Positions 19,717-28,462 of a stretch of DNA of 64,000 nucleotides are shown here, in pieces. The number at the start of each line of letters is the position of its first letter. Position 1 is the stretch's first letter. The notes beneath the pieces are model-generated. The model was not told the DNA's origin and did no database searches. It saw nothing but the letters and a program-made list of their open reading frames with translations. The translations under genes were made by a program, and so were the position numbers. The DNA is from Promicromonospora sp. AC04 (GTDB lineage Bacteria > Actinomycetota > Actinomycetes > Actinomycetales > Cellulomonadaceae). Location of the stretch: NCBI RefSeq assembly GCF_003058225.1, contig NZ_QBUG01000007.1, positions 341,043-405,042 on the forward strand, in the 5' to 3' direction.

Positions 19717-20250
19717 CTACTCGTTCACCAGGACCGGCACGCCGACGGCCGCCGCGGCCACCGTCCCACCCAGGTCATCGGGGACCGCGACCTCGAAGGA
19801 CTCCTCCTCCGACGGCGGCCCGGTGTGGCCGTGGTCCTCCTCGCCGGCATGGTGCGTGAACCGCCCGGTGCCGAGGAGCTTGCCGTCGGCGTCGTAGAAA
19901 CCGGCCAGGACCTGCAGCTCGATCAGCTCGCTCACGTCGCTGGTGACCGTGACGGTGCCGGTCACTCCGTTGCCGGCGAGCCGCAGGCCGCTGAGGTCGA
20001 GGCGGTCGTCGAACGGCCCCTCGACGACCGCGACGGTGCCCGGCCGGGGTCTCGCGGTAGCGAGCCCGGGCAGCTCCGGGTCGCCGGTGGGGGCGGTCAA
20101 GCCGGGGAACGCGGTACGGGCCGCGGACGCCGGGTCGGGTACCTGTTCGGCACCCGGCCCGGCACCGCGGACCAGCAGGGTGGCGCCCACGCCGACCGCG
20201 CCCGCGACCAGCAGGGCGGCGACGGAGAGCACGACGGCGCGGACGCTCAC
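19717..20250 (-). CDS. FxLYD-like domain membrane-anchored protein
   Basis: A 177-residue protein. An N-terminal signal anchor (residues 5-28, hydrophobic Ala/Val/Leu) is followed by a Pro/Ala-rich stretch and a beta-sandwich-like segment VTGTVTVTSDVSELIELQV...FYDADGKLLGTGRFTH, which matches the FxLYD pattern (extracellular domain of unknown function). The charged loop HHAGEEDHGHTGPPSEEE is rich in His and acidic residues and might bind metal. The GTG at 20250 is 16 bases after the phosphatase stop, so the two are likely co-transcribed. Confidence 0.65.
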   Translation of the reverse strand: MSVRAVVLSVAALLVAGAVGVGATLLVRGAGPGAEQVPDPASAARTAFPGLTAPTGDPELPGLATARPRPGTVAVVEGPFDDRLDLSGLRLAGNGVTGTVTVTSDVSELIELQVLAGFYDADGKLLGTGRFTHHAGEEDHGHTGPPSEEESFEVAVPDDLGGTVAAAAVGVPVLVNE

Positions 20251-20266
20251 GATGATCCCGGCCCGG

Positions 20267-21763
20267 TCAGCGGACCACGCGCAGGGCGTGGCCGACGACG
20301 TCGAACAGGTCGGTGTTGTCCACCGTGTCGGCGAGGTCCCGCGTGCCGGGGCCGTACGCGAAGACCGGCACGGCGGCACCCGTGTGGTTGCCCGACAGGT
20401 ACGTCAGCCAGAGGCTCGCCTCCGGCGAGCCGTCCTCGACGCCCTCCGGGTCGTCCGGGGTGGCGAAGGTGGCCGGCGCGAAGTTGCCGGAGTTGCCGGA
20501 TCCGGAGCCGTTCACCGGGCCGGTGGACCGGGTCCCGTCCAGCGCACCGGAGGCCGCGCGGCTCGGCGCCGAGTTGTTCGCGGTGTTGCCCGCGTCGACG
20601 TTCCCGGGCGGGGTGACGGCCTCGGCGTTGGTGTAGCTGCCCTTGCCGATGATGTTGAAGCCCGCGCACTCGTGGTCCGCGGTCACGATCACCGTGGTGT
20701 TGCCGTCCTTCTTGGCGAAGTTCAGCGCGACCCGCACGGCCTCGTCGAACGCCTTCATCTCCTCGAGCGTCTGCGCCGCGTCGTTGGCGTGCGAGCGCTT
20801 GTCGATCAGCGCGCCCTCGACCTGCAGGTAGAAGCCCTTCTTGTTGTTCCTGAGCAGGTCGATCGCCTTGCTCGTCATCTCGGCGACGGACGGCTCGGCC
20901 GCCTGGACGGCGTTCGGGTTCTCCCGCTTGAACTTCTCGATGGTCAGGTTGCCGCGGTTGAACAGGCCGAACACCTTGCGGCCGTCGGCGTCGTCCAGGT
21001 CGTCGCGCGTGGCGACCGCCTGGTCCGCGGGCGAGCCGAGCACCTCGTAGCCCTGCGCCGCGAGCGCCTCCTCGTCGGCGGCGTCGAACCGGGCGAGGCC
21101 GCCGCCGAGCACGACGTCGGCGGTGCCGTTGCGGGCGATCTGGTCAGCGATCGGGGTGACGCGCACGTCGTCGGTCGGCAGCGCCTCGCCGGTCACGGCG
21201 AGGTCCTGGCAGGCCGCGGCGGAGTAGGTCGGGCCCTGGCAGCCGCGCGCGAGCGCGTGGCTCATCTGGCCGGCGGGCGTGGCGTCGGTGATCTCCGCGG
21301 TCGAGACGTTGCCGGTGCGGTAGCCGGCCTTCTTGGCGAGCTCCATGAGGGTGGGCACGACCTCACCCTTGGCGTCGACGCCGAGCGCGGCGTTGTACGT
21401 CTTCACACCGGACGACCACGCGGTGGCCGACGACGCCGAGTCGGTCACGTACTCGGGAACGAAGTCCGCCTCGCCCGGCTGGCCCGAGGTCTTCTGGACC
21501 GCGTAGGTGGTGACCTGGCCGACCGTGGGCAGGGTCTCCATGACCAGCTTGCCCGCTGCGCCGTAGTAGCGCTGGCGCGCGGCGTCCACGTGGGTGCGGC
21601 CCATGCCGTCGCCCACCAGGTAGATGACGTTCTTCGCGCGGCTGTGGTCCGGCTGGGCGATGGCGGTGGCCGTGGTGACGACCGAACCCGCCACGACCGC
21701 CAGGGCCACGGCGGCTGCCGCCATGACACGGCGACTGGCGCCGCGACGCGTGCTGGTGCGCAT
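20267..21763 (-). CDS. phoA: Secreted alkaline phosphatase
   Basis: A 498-residue metalloenzyme of the classical alkaline phosphatase family. It has an export signal with twin arginines (residues 5-37), metal ligand Asp52 in YLVGDGMG, nucleophile Ser109 in VTDSASSATAW, the Mg/Zn motif VEGALIDKRSHAND, TADHECAGF and the last zinc histidine in SGNHTG. It hydrolyses phosphate monoesters outside the cytoplasm. Between TADHECAGF and SGNHTG is a roughly 85-residue insertion rich in Asn, Ser, Gly and Pro, as is seen in other secreted actinobacterial and bacillary forms. No PHO box was identified. Confidence 0.93.
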   Translation of the reverse strand: MRTSTRRGASRRVMAAAAVALAVVAGSVVTTATAIAQPDHSRAKNVIYLVGDGMGRTHVDAARQRYYGAAGKLVMETLPTVGQVTTYAVQKTSGQPGEADFVPEYVTDSASSATAWSSGVKTYNAALGVDAKGEVVPTLMELAKKAGYRTGNVSTAEITDATPAGQMSHALARGCQGPTYSAAACQDLAVTGEALPTDDVRVTPIADQIARNGTADVVLGGGLARFDAADEEALAAQGYEVLGSPADQAVATRDDLDDADGRKVFGLFNRGNLTIEKFKRENPNAVQAAEPSVAEMTSKAIDLLRNNKKGFYLQVEGALIDKRSHANDAAQTLEEMKAFDEAVRVALNFAKKDGNTTVIVTADHECAGFNIIGKGSYTNAEAVTPPGNVDAGNTANNSAPSRAASGALDGTRSTGPVNGSGSGNSGNFAPATFATPDDPEGVEDGSPEASLWLTYLSGNHTGAAVPVFAYGPGTRDLADTVDNTDLFDVVGHALRVVR

Positions 21764-21882
21764 GTGCTCCTCTTCCCGTCCCGGGCACCGGAGTGGCGCC
21801 CGCGCGGGACGCTAACCCGGCGGGCGAAACCGGGGACGCCGCCGCGATGGCGCGCACATGAACAGGGGGTGAGCGGGACCGG

Positions 21883-22314
21883 TCAGGAGCCGGACTCCCT
21901 GGCCCGCTGCCCGAACGTCCCGTCGGTGACCCGCTCCCACGACCGGCGCACGATCTCCTCGAGCACCGCGAGGTCCACCTGGTCGAGGTCCTTCAGGTAC
22001 AGGCAGCCGACGCCGGTGGTGTGCGGGCCGAGCCGCGCGAGCAGGTCGGCGTGCGCGCCGACGCCGTCGGGCAGGTACACCGTGCTGGCCGCCTTCCGGG
22101 GCGCGAACCCCGCGGCGGCGGCGTGCCCGGAATGGCCGCTCGGGTACTCGTAGTGGTACTCGCCGAAGCCGATGACCGACGTCCCGAACATGCGCGGGGC
22201 CTCGCCCGTGACCCGCTCCATGAGCTCGCGGAGGGTCTGCGCGTCCCGCCGCCGAACAGCCGGCGTCACGGCGTCGAGGTAGGCGTCGGGATCGCCGCCG
22301 GTCCAGGTGGTCAC
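21883..22314 (-). CDS. DUF1801 domain protein
   Basis: A 143-residue protein matching the DUF1801/YdhG-like pattern: SVIGFGEYHYEYPSG, the hydrophobic strand STVYLPDGV and the GVGCLYLKDLDQVDL segment. The biochemical function of the family is not established. The start is one of two adjacent GTG codons (22314 or 22317). It is divergent from the kinase-like gene, with a long inverted repeat between them. Confidence 0.75.
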   Translation of the reverse strand: MTTWTGGDPDAYLDAVTPAVRRRDAQTLRELMERVTGEAPRMFGTSVIGFGEYHYEYPSGHSGHAAAAGFAPRKAASTVYLPDGVGAHADLLARLGPHTTGVGCLYLKDLDQVDLAVLEEIVRRSWERVTDGTFGQRARESGS

Positions 22315-22364
22315 CACCCGCCCAGTATCGCGCTGCCCCGCTGGATCTGCAGTTCTCCTGCACA

Positions 22365-22425
22365 GGTCGGTAGCTGGCATCGAGATCGGTACGGGCCTGT
22401 GCCGATCTCGGTGCCGAGTACCGAC
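22365..22425. repeat. Long imperfect palindrome between divergent genes
   Basis: Two 25-base arms (22365-22389 and 22401-22425) pair around an 11-base centre. The inner arms CGAGATCGG and CCGATCTCG pair without error; the outer GGTCGGTA and TACCGACC also pair, with a few mismatches between. It lies between divergent starts at 22314 and 22507, so it is not a normal terminator. It could be an operator for a dimer of dimers or a REP-like element. Confidence 0.7.
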
Positions 22426-22506
22426 CTCACGCGGTGGGCTGCCGACTGGCAGCTCACCGGATCGGTAAGGTGAGGGCCCCGTACCGGCCCGAGGCAAGGA
22501 GTTCCT

Positions 22507-23394
22507 GTGGTCGCCGCCGACCTCGATGTCACCGTCGACCTCGCCCGGGCGCTCCTGGCCGAGCAGCATCCCGACCTCGCCGGCCGGCCCCTGGAGCTGG
22601 TGGCGAACGGCTGGGACAACGTGATGCTCCGGCTGGGTGGCGACCTCGCCCTGCGCCTGCCCCGGCGCGAGCTCGGGGCGCAGCTCATCCGCAACGAGCA
22701 AGCTGTGCTACCCCTGCTCGCCCCGCGGCTGCCGGTCCCCGTCCCGGACCCGGTCCGGGTCGGGGCGCCCAGCGCGGCGCTCGACTACCCGTGGCCGTGG
22801 GGCATCGTCCGGTGGGCCGACGGCGTCGCGGCGGCCACCGTCCCGGCCGCGGAGCGCAACCCGTGGGCCGGGCACCTGGCCCGCGTGTTCGTGGCGCTGC
22901 ACCAGCCGGCCCCTGATGACGCGCCCGAGAACCGGTTCCGGGGGATCCCCGTCACGGAGCGGACCGACTTCGAGGACCGACTCCAGCTCCTGCCGGAACG
23001 GCTCCACAGGCGCGCCCGTGCCCTGTGGGCCGAGGCGCTCGACGCGCCCGCGTACGACGGCGTCCCCGTGTGGCTGCACGGCGACCCGCACCCGGCCAAC
23101 CTCGTGGCCGACGGCGGCCGGCTCTCCGCCGTGATCGACTTCGGGGACGTGACCAGCGGCGACCCGGCGTCGGACCTCGGCATGATGTGGCTGACGTTCG
23201 ACGCCGAGGGCCGCGAGCGCTTCCGCGCGGTCGTGGACGCGGAGGCGCGGGACGGGCGCGGCTGGGACGCCGGGATGTGGCGCAGGGCTCAGGGCTGGGC
23301 CCTGCTGTACACGGCGATCTGCTTCTCCTACCCGGACACGCACCCGATCATGGTCGGCGTCGGCGAGCACGCGGTGGAGCAGCTGTTCGGCTGA
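22507..23394 (+). CDS. Aminoglycoside phosphotransferase-family kinase
   Basis: A 295-residue protein with the APH/choline-kinase fold: the ATP-site strand ELVANGWDNVMLRLGGDLALRLPRR, the catalytic loop WLHGDPHPANLV (His-Gly-Asp, Asn) near residue 196 and the Mg motif VIDFGDVTSGDPASDL. Many such actinobacterial genes phosphorylate small metabolites and are not resistance determinants; the substrate here is unknown. The GTG at 22507 has AGGAG six bases upstream. Confidence 0.88.
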   Translation: MVAADLDVTVDLARALLAEQHPDLAGRPLELVANGWDNVMLRLGGDLALRLPRRELGAQLIRNEQAVLPLLAPRLPVPVPDPVRVGAPSAALDYPWPWGIVRWADGVAAATVPAAERNPWAGHLARVFVALHQPAPDDAPENRFRGIPVTERTDFEDRLQLLPERLHRRARALWAEALDAPAYDGVPVWLHGDPHPANLVADGGRLSAVIDFGDVTSGDPASDLGMMWLTFDAEGRERFRAVVDAEARDGRGWDAGMWRRAQGWALLYTAICFSYPDTHPIMVGVGEHAVEQLFG

Positions 23395-23423
23395 GTGTCG
23401 GTGACGGCGGCTACCTTCCTCGC

Positions 23424-24140
23424 ATGACCTACGACCAGCCCTTCTTCGCCCTGCTCGACGGCACGCCCGACGGGACGGAGCACCCCCAGACGGTGCACGC
23501 CCTCGGCGTCCTGCACGTCCCCTCCGGACGCCTCGAGGCGTCCGACCCCTTCGTGAGCCTGGGCGACGGCCTGGTCACCGAGGTCCCGCCCGGCTCCTAC
23601 CCCGCATTCGTGACCGTCGCGGACGTCTCGGACGCCCACGACGGGAGCCATCCGCGCGAGGCCTACCTCTCGCTCGTCGTGTCCGACGCCGGACCGGTCG
23701 CCGAGGTGCGACCCGTGACCCCGGAGGGCGGAGAGCCGCCGAGCGACGAGGAGTGCTACGGCGTGGGGGTCGACACGGGAACCGTCGCCTTCGCGGACGC
23801 CGAGGCGATCGCATCCTGCATGCCCGCGGCTGACAGCGACGGCGACGACAACTGGTACGACGACGTCTTCGACTCAGGAGAGCCGGATTCGTGGTTCAAC
23901 CTCATGGACAGCGCCGACCACTACCTGGATGGATGCGCCAACGTGACGATGCCGCTGGCCCGGGCCGGCGAGAACGTCGTGCTGAGCCACTCCGGCTGGG
24001 GCGACGGCTTCTATCCCGTCGTCACGACGCATGCCGCTGACGGGACTCTCCTCGGCGTGCACATCGACCTGCTGGTCGCCGGCCCGGACGAGGACGAGGA
24101 GGAGGACGCCGAGGACGCCGCGCCGCTCGTCAGCATCTGA
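23424..24140 (+). CDS. DUF4241 domain protein
   Basis: A 238-residue protein ending in the DUF4241 pattern: NVTMPLARAGENVVLSHSG followed by WGDGFYPVVTTHAADG and a final HIDLLV strand, then a very acidic tail (DEDEEEDAEDAA). An acidic, aspartate-rich stretch also occurs near residues 130-160. The family has no proven function; members are frequent in actinobacteria. The ATG at 23424 starts 29 bases after the kinase gene stop, so the two may be co-transcribed. Confidence 0.75.
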   Translation: MTYDQPFFALLDGTPDGTEHPQTVHALGVLHVPSGRLEASDPFVSLGDGLVTEVPPGSYPAFVTVADVSDAHDGSHPREAYLSLVVSDAGPVAEVRPVTPEGGEPPSDEECYGVGVDTGTVAFADAEAIASCMPAADSDGDDNWYDDVFDSGEPDSWFNLMDSADHYLDGCANVTMPLARAGENVVLSHSGWGDGFYPVVTTHAADGTLLGVHIDLLVAGPDEDEEEDAEDAAPLVSI

Positions 24141-24171
24141 CCAGCGGCACGGGCACGAGGCCGCGCGGCGA

Positions 24172-25104
24172 TCAGAACTTCACGGCCGTCGTGTTCGCCC
24201 CGCACACCAGCACCGCGACCCGCTCCCCCGGTTCGGGGACGTAGGTCCCGGACAGCAGCGCGGCGAGCGCCGCCGCGCCACCGGGCTCGGCCACCACGCG
24301 GGCCGCGTCCCAGAGGGACAGCTGGGCGGACGCGATCGCGTCGTCGGTAACCAGCACCGACTGCGCGACGAACTGCTGGGCCAGCGGGAACATGAGCTGC
24401 CCCACCTGCTTGGGCGCCAGGGAGTCGGCGGCGATGCCCTCCGTCGGCGCGTCCACGGGTTCTCCCGCCGCGAGCGCCCGGTGCAGGGTCGGCGAGCCCT
24501 CCGGCTCGACCGCCACGATCTTGATGTCGCCGCGGTACCAGGCGGCGATGCCGCCGATGAGCCCGCCGCCGCCCACGGCGACGAGCAGCGTGTCGATGCC
24601 GGGCAGGTCCTCGGCGATCTCGAGCCCGAGCGTGCCCTGCCCGATCAGCGTCTCGGGCTGGTCGTAGGCGTGCACGGCCAGGGCGCCCGTGCCCGCGACA
24701 AACGCCTCGCTCGCGGCGAGCGCGTCGGCGTACCGGTCGCCGCCCACGACGAGCTTGGCGCCGTAGCCGCGGATGCGGTCGGCCTTGGCCGGGGAGGTCA
24801 CGCTCGGCACGAAGATCGTCGCGGGGATCCCGAGCCGGGCCGCCGCGTAGGCGACGGCGGCCCCGTGGTTGCCGCCCGAGGCGGCGACCACGCCGGCGTC
24901 GGGCACGTCGCGGGTCAGGAGGTTGGTGAACGCGCCGCGTGCCTTGAACGAGCCGGAGTGCTGGAGGCACTCGAGCTTGAGCGAGACGGGCTGCGCGGGG
25001 CGGCCGAAGTCCGCCAGGTCGACGTCCAGCACGGGGGTGTGCCGGACGTGGGGACGGATCAGGGCCTCTGCGGCGCGGATCGCGTCGCGGGTCACGTCGG
25101 TCAT
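24172..25104 (-). CDS. PLP-dependent threonine/serine dehydratase-like enzyme
   Basis: A 310-residue fold-type II PLP enzyme. The Schiff-base lysine is Lys54 in HSGSFKARGA, the phosphate loop is VGGGGLIGGIAAWY, and SGGNHGAAVAYAAARLGI contacts the substrate. There is no C-terminal ACT-like regulatory domain, so it resembles catabolic serine/threonine dehydratases or serine racemase rather than biosynthetic IlvA. The expected reaction is removal of ammonia from L-threonine or L-serine to 2-oxo acids. It lies 25 bases after the Nudix gene on the same strand. Confidence 0.85.
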   Translation of the reverse strand: MTDVTRDAIRAAEALIRPHVRHTPVLDVDLADFGRPAQPVSLKLECLQHSGSFKARGAFTNLLTRDVPDAGVVAASGGNHGAAVAYAAARLGIPATIFVPSVTSPAKADRIRGYGAKLVVGGDRYADALAASEAFVAGTGALAVHAYDQPETLIGQGTLGLEIAEDLPGIDTLLVAVGGGGLIGGIAAWYRGDIKIVAVEPEGSPTLHRALAAGEPVDAPTEGIAADSLAPKQVGQLMFPLAQQFVAQSVLVTDDAIASAQLSLWDAARVVAEPGGAAALAALLSGTYVPEPGERVAVLVCGANTTAVKF

Positions 25105-25129
25105 CGGGTCCTCCTCAGGTCTTCGGGCA

Positions 25130-25819
25130 TCAGGGGGTGACCGCCAGCTCCCGGGCGCGGTCCCAGTCCTCGGTCCAGCCGAGCTGGTCGAACATCGCGT
25201 CGAGGATCCCGGCGGTGAACCCCCACACGAGGTGCGTCACGGCGCCGTCGTGCACGTGGAAGCCGGGGCCGCGCCAGGTCTGGCCCTCGCGCCGCAGCAC
25301 CGTGGTGAAGCGGTTGGCGGGGTCGAGCAGGTCGGCGACGGGGGCGCGGAAGACGTGCGCCGACTCGGCGACGTCGACCACGCGCACGGGGGTGGGGCGG
25401 GCCCACCAGCCGAGCACCGGCGTGACCACGTGGTTGCTGACCGGCATGGGCAGCTCGCCGAAGGCGCCGAGCACCTCCACACCGGACGCGTCCAGGCCGG
25501 TCTCCTCGACGGCCTCGCGCAGAGCCGCGGCGACGGCGTCCTCGCCGTCGTCGGCGCGGCCGCCGGGGAAGGCGACCTGCCCGGCGTGGCTGCGCAGCGT
25601 CGCGGCGCGCGCCAGCAGCAGCACGTCGAGGTCGGCGGGCACTGCCAGGTCGTGGTCGTCGCGGTCGGCGGCGAGGTCGTCCAGCACGCCGAACAGCACG
25701 AGGACGGACGCCGGGCGTACGTCGTCCGAGAAGTCACCGCGCGCGTGCCGCCAGGGCCCCTCGAAGCCTCGTTCGGCGAGGGCGACCAGCTGCTTGCGTG
25801 CGGATGCGGAGGAGCTCAC
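25130..25819 (-). CDS. Nudix hydrolase, CoA pyrophosphatase type
   Basis: A 229-residue Nudix protein. The Nudix box is complete (GGRADDGEDAVAAALREAVE then ETGLD) near residues 84-108 and is preceded by the SHAGQVAFPGG motif that marks CoA pyrophosphatase (NudL/PCD1-like) members. Such enzymes cleave CoA and its derivatives to 3',5'-ADP and acyl phosphopantetheine. It is co-directional with the dehydratase gene downstream and the hydrolase gene upstream. Confidence 0.88.
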   Translation of the reverse strand: MSSSASARKQLVALAERGFEGPWRHARGDFSDDVRPASVLVLFGVLDDLAADRDDHDLAVPADLDVLLLARAATLRSHAGQVAFPGGRADDGEDAVAAALREAVEETGLDASGVEVLGAFGELPMPVSNHVVTPVLGWWARPTPVRVVDVAESAHVFRAPVADLLDPANRFTTVLRREGQTWRGPGFHVHDGAVTHLVWGFTAGILDAMFDQLGWTEDWDRARELAVTP

Positions 25820-25854
25820 CGACCGACCCTAACCCCGCCTCGCAGGGCTTCGGT

Positions 25855-26637
25855 TCACCAGAGGAACGACCGGATGGCGGCGGCCACCACCGACGGCCGG
25901 TCGCGGTGCACCGCGTGCCCTGCACCCACCACTACCCGCACCCGCACGCTCGGGTTCCGGATCATGAGCTCGACGCCGGTCCGGGGCTGGAACAGCGCGC
26001 CGCGGGCGGGGTCGGCGCCCAGCACGAGCGTCGGGACCACGAGGCGCGTGACGACGTCCGCGTGCCGCCAGGGCGCGTTGTCGCGCAGGGTGTGCGCTAC
26101 CGCCGCGGCGTCGGCGGCCTTCGCGGCCGCGGCGACGGCCGCGGCGTCCCGCCGGTCCCAGCCCGCGTGCGCGCCCTGCACCACCCTGGCCGACGGCGGG
26201 TGCGTCGCCTCCTCGATCTCGGCGTCCGCGCCGTCGGTGTACCGGTCCTCCCGGATGTCGAGCGCGGGGTCGAGCAGCACGAGGCGGCGGGTGAACCCGT
26301 GGTCGGCGTCGGCGGCGAGCGCACCTAGCAGGCCGCCGAGGCTGTGCCCGACCACGAGGTCCCAGCCGGTGCCCAGCGCCCGCACGTCGGCGACGTGGTC
26401 GGCCAGCAGGTAGGAGTCGGCGCGCGGGCTGGCTCCGTGCCCGCGCAGGTCGGGGGCTACCACCTCGTAGCCGTCGTCGGCGAGCGTCTCGGCCAGCCGC
26501 CACCAGGTGGCGCCGGCGGACACGATGCCGTGCAGCAGCAGCGCCCGGCCCGGCCCGCTGCCCCAGCGCGTCGTTGCGAGCACGACCGCAGCGGGTTGTT
26601 CGGGCGTGCCGTGGGGAACTTCGTGCGACATCGCCAT
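25855..26637 (-). CDS. Alpha/beta hydrolase
   Basis: A 260-residue alpha/beta hydrolase. The oxyanion motif LLLHGIVSAGATWW, the nucleophile elbow GHSLGG (Ser near residue 98), an acid in the LVLGADPARG region and the catalytic His in GAGHAVHRD are all visible. The substrate is unknown. The start is the first of two nearby ATG codons (26637, 26631); no good ribosome binding site precedes either, so the message may have a very short leader. The stop lies 35 bases from the Nudix start, consistent with one operon. Confidence 0.85.
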   Translation of the reverse strand: MAMSHEVPHGTPEQPAAVVLATTRWGSGPGRALLLHGIVSAGATWWRLAETLADDGYEVVAPDLRGHGASPRADSYLLADHVADVRALGTGWDLVVGHSLGGLLGALAADADHGFTRRLVLLDPALDIREDRYTDGADAEIEEATHPPSARVVQGAHAGWDRRDAAAVAAAAKAADAAAVAHTLRDNAPWRHADVVTRLVVPTLVLGADPARGALFQPRTGVELMIRNPSVRVRVVVGAGHAVHRDRPSVVAAAIRSFLW

Positions 26638-26702
26638 GAACAGAGGGTAACTACGACATGTATACGACCTTGAAACAATCGGGGACCTATCTGCAGCAGC
26701 CC

Positions 26703-27335
26703 CTACCGCAGCACTGCCGGGTCCGCGCCCCGCGCCACCAGCAGGGCCCGCACCGCCTCCCGGGTGCGCCCGTACACGCCGTCGTCGCCGAGCAGCAGGG
26801 AGCGGTCGTTCGCGGCGCTCAGCAGCGCGTCGACCTCGAACGCCACCTGGTGCGGGTCGGTGTCCGGGGCCAGCTCGCCGGTGTCGACCGCCACCTGCGC
26901 CTGGTGCACCAGGTACGACTCCCAGGACCGCTGCGCCTCGACGACGGCGTCGTGCACCGCACCCTCGCGCATGTCGAACTCCACTTCGACGGTGCGGAAG
27001 AAGCATCCGCCCCGGAACACCCGCGATCGCGAGTACTCGGTCCAGGCCCGCACCAGCGCCCACAGCCGCGCCAGGCCTCGCTCCGCGGACCGCGCCGGGA
27101 CGATCACGTGCTCGGTGTAGATCTCCCTGGCCCGCTCCACGGCGGCGAGCTGCAGCTTCTCCTTGGACCCGAACAGCCCGGCGATCGCGCTCTTGTTCAC
27201 GGGGGCCGACGCCGCCAGCGTTCCGAACGTGAGCGCGTCCAGCCCGCGCACCGAGGCGTCCTGGACGGCGCCGTCCAGCACCTCGCGGCGGGTGCGGTCG
27301 CCACGGGCTCGGCGCAGGTCGGTCAGCTGGTCCAC
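26703..27335 (-). CDS. TetR-family transcriptional regulator
   Basis: A 210-residue repressor. The helix-turn-helix spans residues 15-60 (TFGTLAASAPVNKSAIAGLFGSKEKL, quoted across the helix pair), followed by an all-helical ligand domain with the TetR_C-like segment RGGCFFRTVEVEFD. It is divergent from an alpha/beta hydrolase gene, with a 42-base inverted repeat between them that is probably its operator. The ligand is unknown. Confidence 0.88.
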   Translation of the reverse strand: MDQLTDLRRARGDRTRREVLDGAVQDASVRGLDALTFGTLAASAPVNKSAIAGLFGSKEKLQLAAVERAREIYTEHVIVPARSAERGLARLWALVRAWTEYSRSRVFRGGCFFRTVEVEFDMREGAVHDAVVEAQRSWESYLVHQAQVAVDTGELAPDTDPHQVAFEVDALLSAANDRSLLLGDDGVYGRTREAVRALLVARGADPAVLR

Positions 27336-27345
27336 AAAAGAAAGT

Positions 27346-27387
27346 GTACGACCGTTCGCACATCAGATAGTGTGCGAACGATCGTAC
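27346..27387. promoter_or_regulatory. TetR operator, near-perfect inverted repeat
   Basis: Two 16-base arms, 27346-27361 and 27372-27387, are identical in inverted orientation at 15 of 16 positions (arm sequence GTACGACCGTTCGCAC, partner GTGCGAACGATCGTAC) and are separated by a 10-base AT-rich spacer. The site lies 10 bases upstream of the tetR start and 28 bases upstream of the hydrolase start, as expected for an autoregulating TetR operator controlling both genes. Confidence 0.8.
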
Positions 27388-27415
27388 AGATTGTTTAGCC
27401 CCCCAGGAGGTTCCC

Positions 27416-28312
27416 GTGTCCAAGACCCAGCGCGCAGCCCGTGCCTCGTTCCGCGTCCTCGGCCGCGCCGCCCCGCCGCTCGCCCTGACCCTGGGCGCGG
27501 CCACCTACTGGCGAGCTGGTGCGCCGGCGACGGTTCGGCCCGCGGACCGGGCCGTCCACGACTCCGCCCGCCGCGGCACGCTCGCGCACCACCCCACGTT
27601 CCGCGGCGGCCGGGACGCGGGAGGAACCGTCACGGTCACCACATACACCTGGGGTGAGGCCGGAGCGCCCGCCGTCCTGCTCGTCCACGGCTGGCGCTCT
27701 CGCGCGTCGGCGTTCGGCCGGATCGTCGAGGACCTCACCGGCGCGGGCCTCCGGGTCGTCGCCTACGACGCGCCCGCGCACGGCGCCTCCGGCGGGCGCC
27801 ACCGGACCGGGCTCGACGACCTCGCGATCATCCGCCGGCTGTCCGACGCCGAGAACGCGCCCTGGGCGGCGGTCGTCGGGCACTCGCTCGGGGTGCTCCC
27901 CGCGGGCATCGCCCTGCACGAGGGCGTCAAGGCAGAGCGGTTCACCGCGATCTCCGGCCTCACGTCGGTCCGCGCCGCCACCGACTGGTTCGTCCGCACG
28001 GCGGGACTCCCCTGGGACCTGCGCGACCGCTTCGCGACAGCCGCCCAGCGATACGGCCTGCCTGGCCACCCCGACGTCTACGAGCGGTTCGACCTGTTGA
28101 CGCGCACCGTGCCGACGTCGGTCCCCACCCTCTGGGTACACGACACCGGGGACCCGATCAACCCACACCTCCTGTCCGAGCAGCTCCACGAGGCCCACGC
28201 GACGTCGGGCGAGCTGTTCACGACTACCGGGCTGGGGCACAACAAGATCCTCGGCGACCCCGCGGTTCGGTCCAGGATCCTGGACCACCTGGCGGCACCG
28301 GCGTCCGCGTAG
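27416..28312 (+). CDS. Alpha/beta hydrolase under TetR control
   Basis: A 298-residue hydrolase with a hydrophobic N-terminal segment (residues 16-30). The oxyanion motif is LLVHGWRSRASAFG, the nucleophile elbow GHSLGV near residue 159, the acid lies in WVHDTGDPINP and the catalytic His in TTGLGHNKIL. The GTG at 27416 has a perfect AGGAGG five bases upstream. It is divergent from a TetR gene with a shared operator, so it is probably induced by the TetR ligand, perhaps an ester or toxic carboxylic compound it hydrolyses. Confidence 0.85.
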   Translation: MSKTQRAARASFRVLGRAAPPLALTLGAATYWRAGAPATVRPADRAVHDSARRGTLAHHPTFRGGRDAGGTVTVTTYTWGEAGAPAVLLVHGWRSRASAFGRIVEDLTGAGLRVVAYDAPAHGASGGRHRTGLDDLAIIRRLSDAENAPWAAVVGHSLGVLPAGIALHEGVKAERFTAISGLTSVRAATDWFVRTAGLPWDLRDRFATAAQRYGLPGHPDVYERFDLLTRTVPTSVPTLWVHDTGDPINPHLLSEQLHEAHATSGELFTTTGLGHNKILGDPAVRSRILDHLAAPASA

Positions 28313-28462
28313 CCGGCGACGCCGGGCACATCGCCGCCTGCACGGTGAACACCGCGTGAACACCGCCTGACATCACCACCCGAATACCAGAAACCTTCCC
28401 TGACCTGCGGTAACGCCGTACGCTCGTGTCCGGTTTATACCGGTTTCGTCGAGGGGAAGACT

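Noticed and set aside
28343..28368. Direct repeat GTGAACACCGC occurring twice
   Set aside because: Only two short copies in a GC-rich gap with no link to a gene start; probably chance or slippage.
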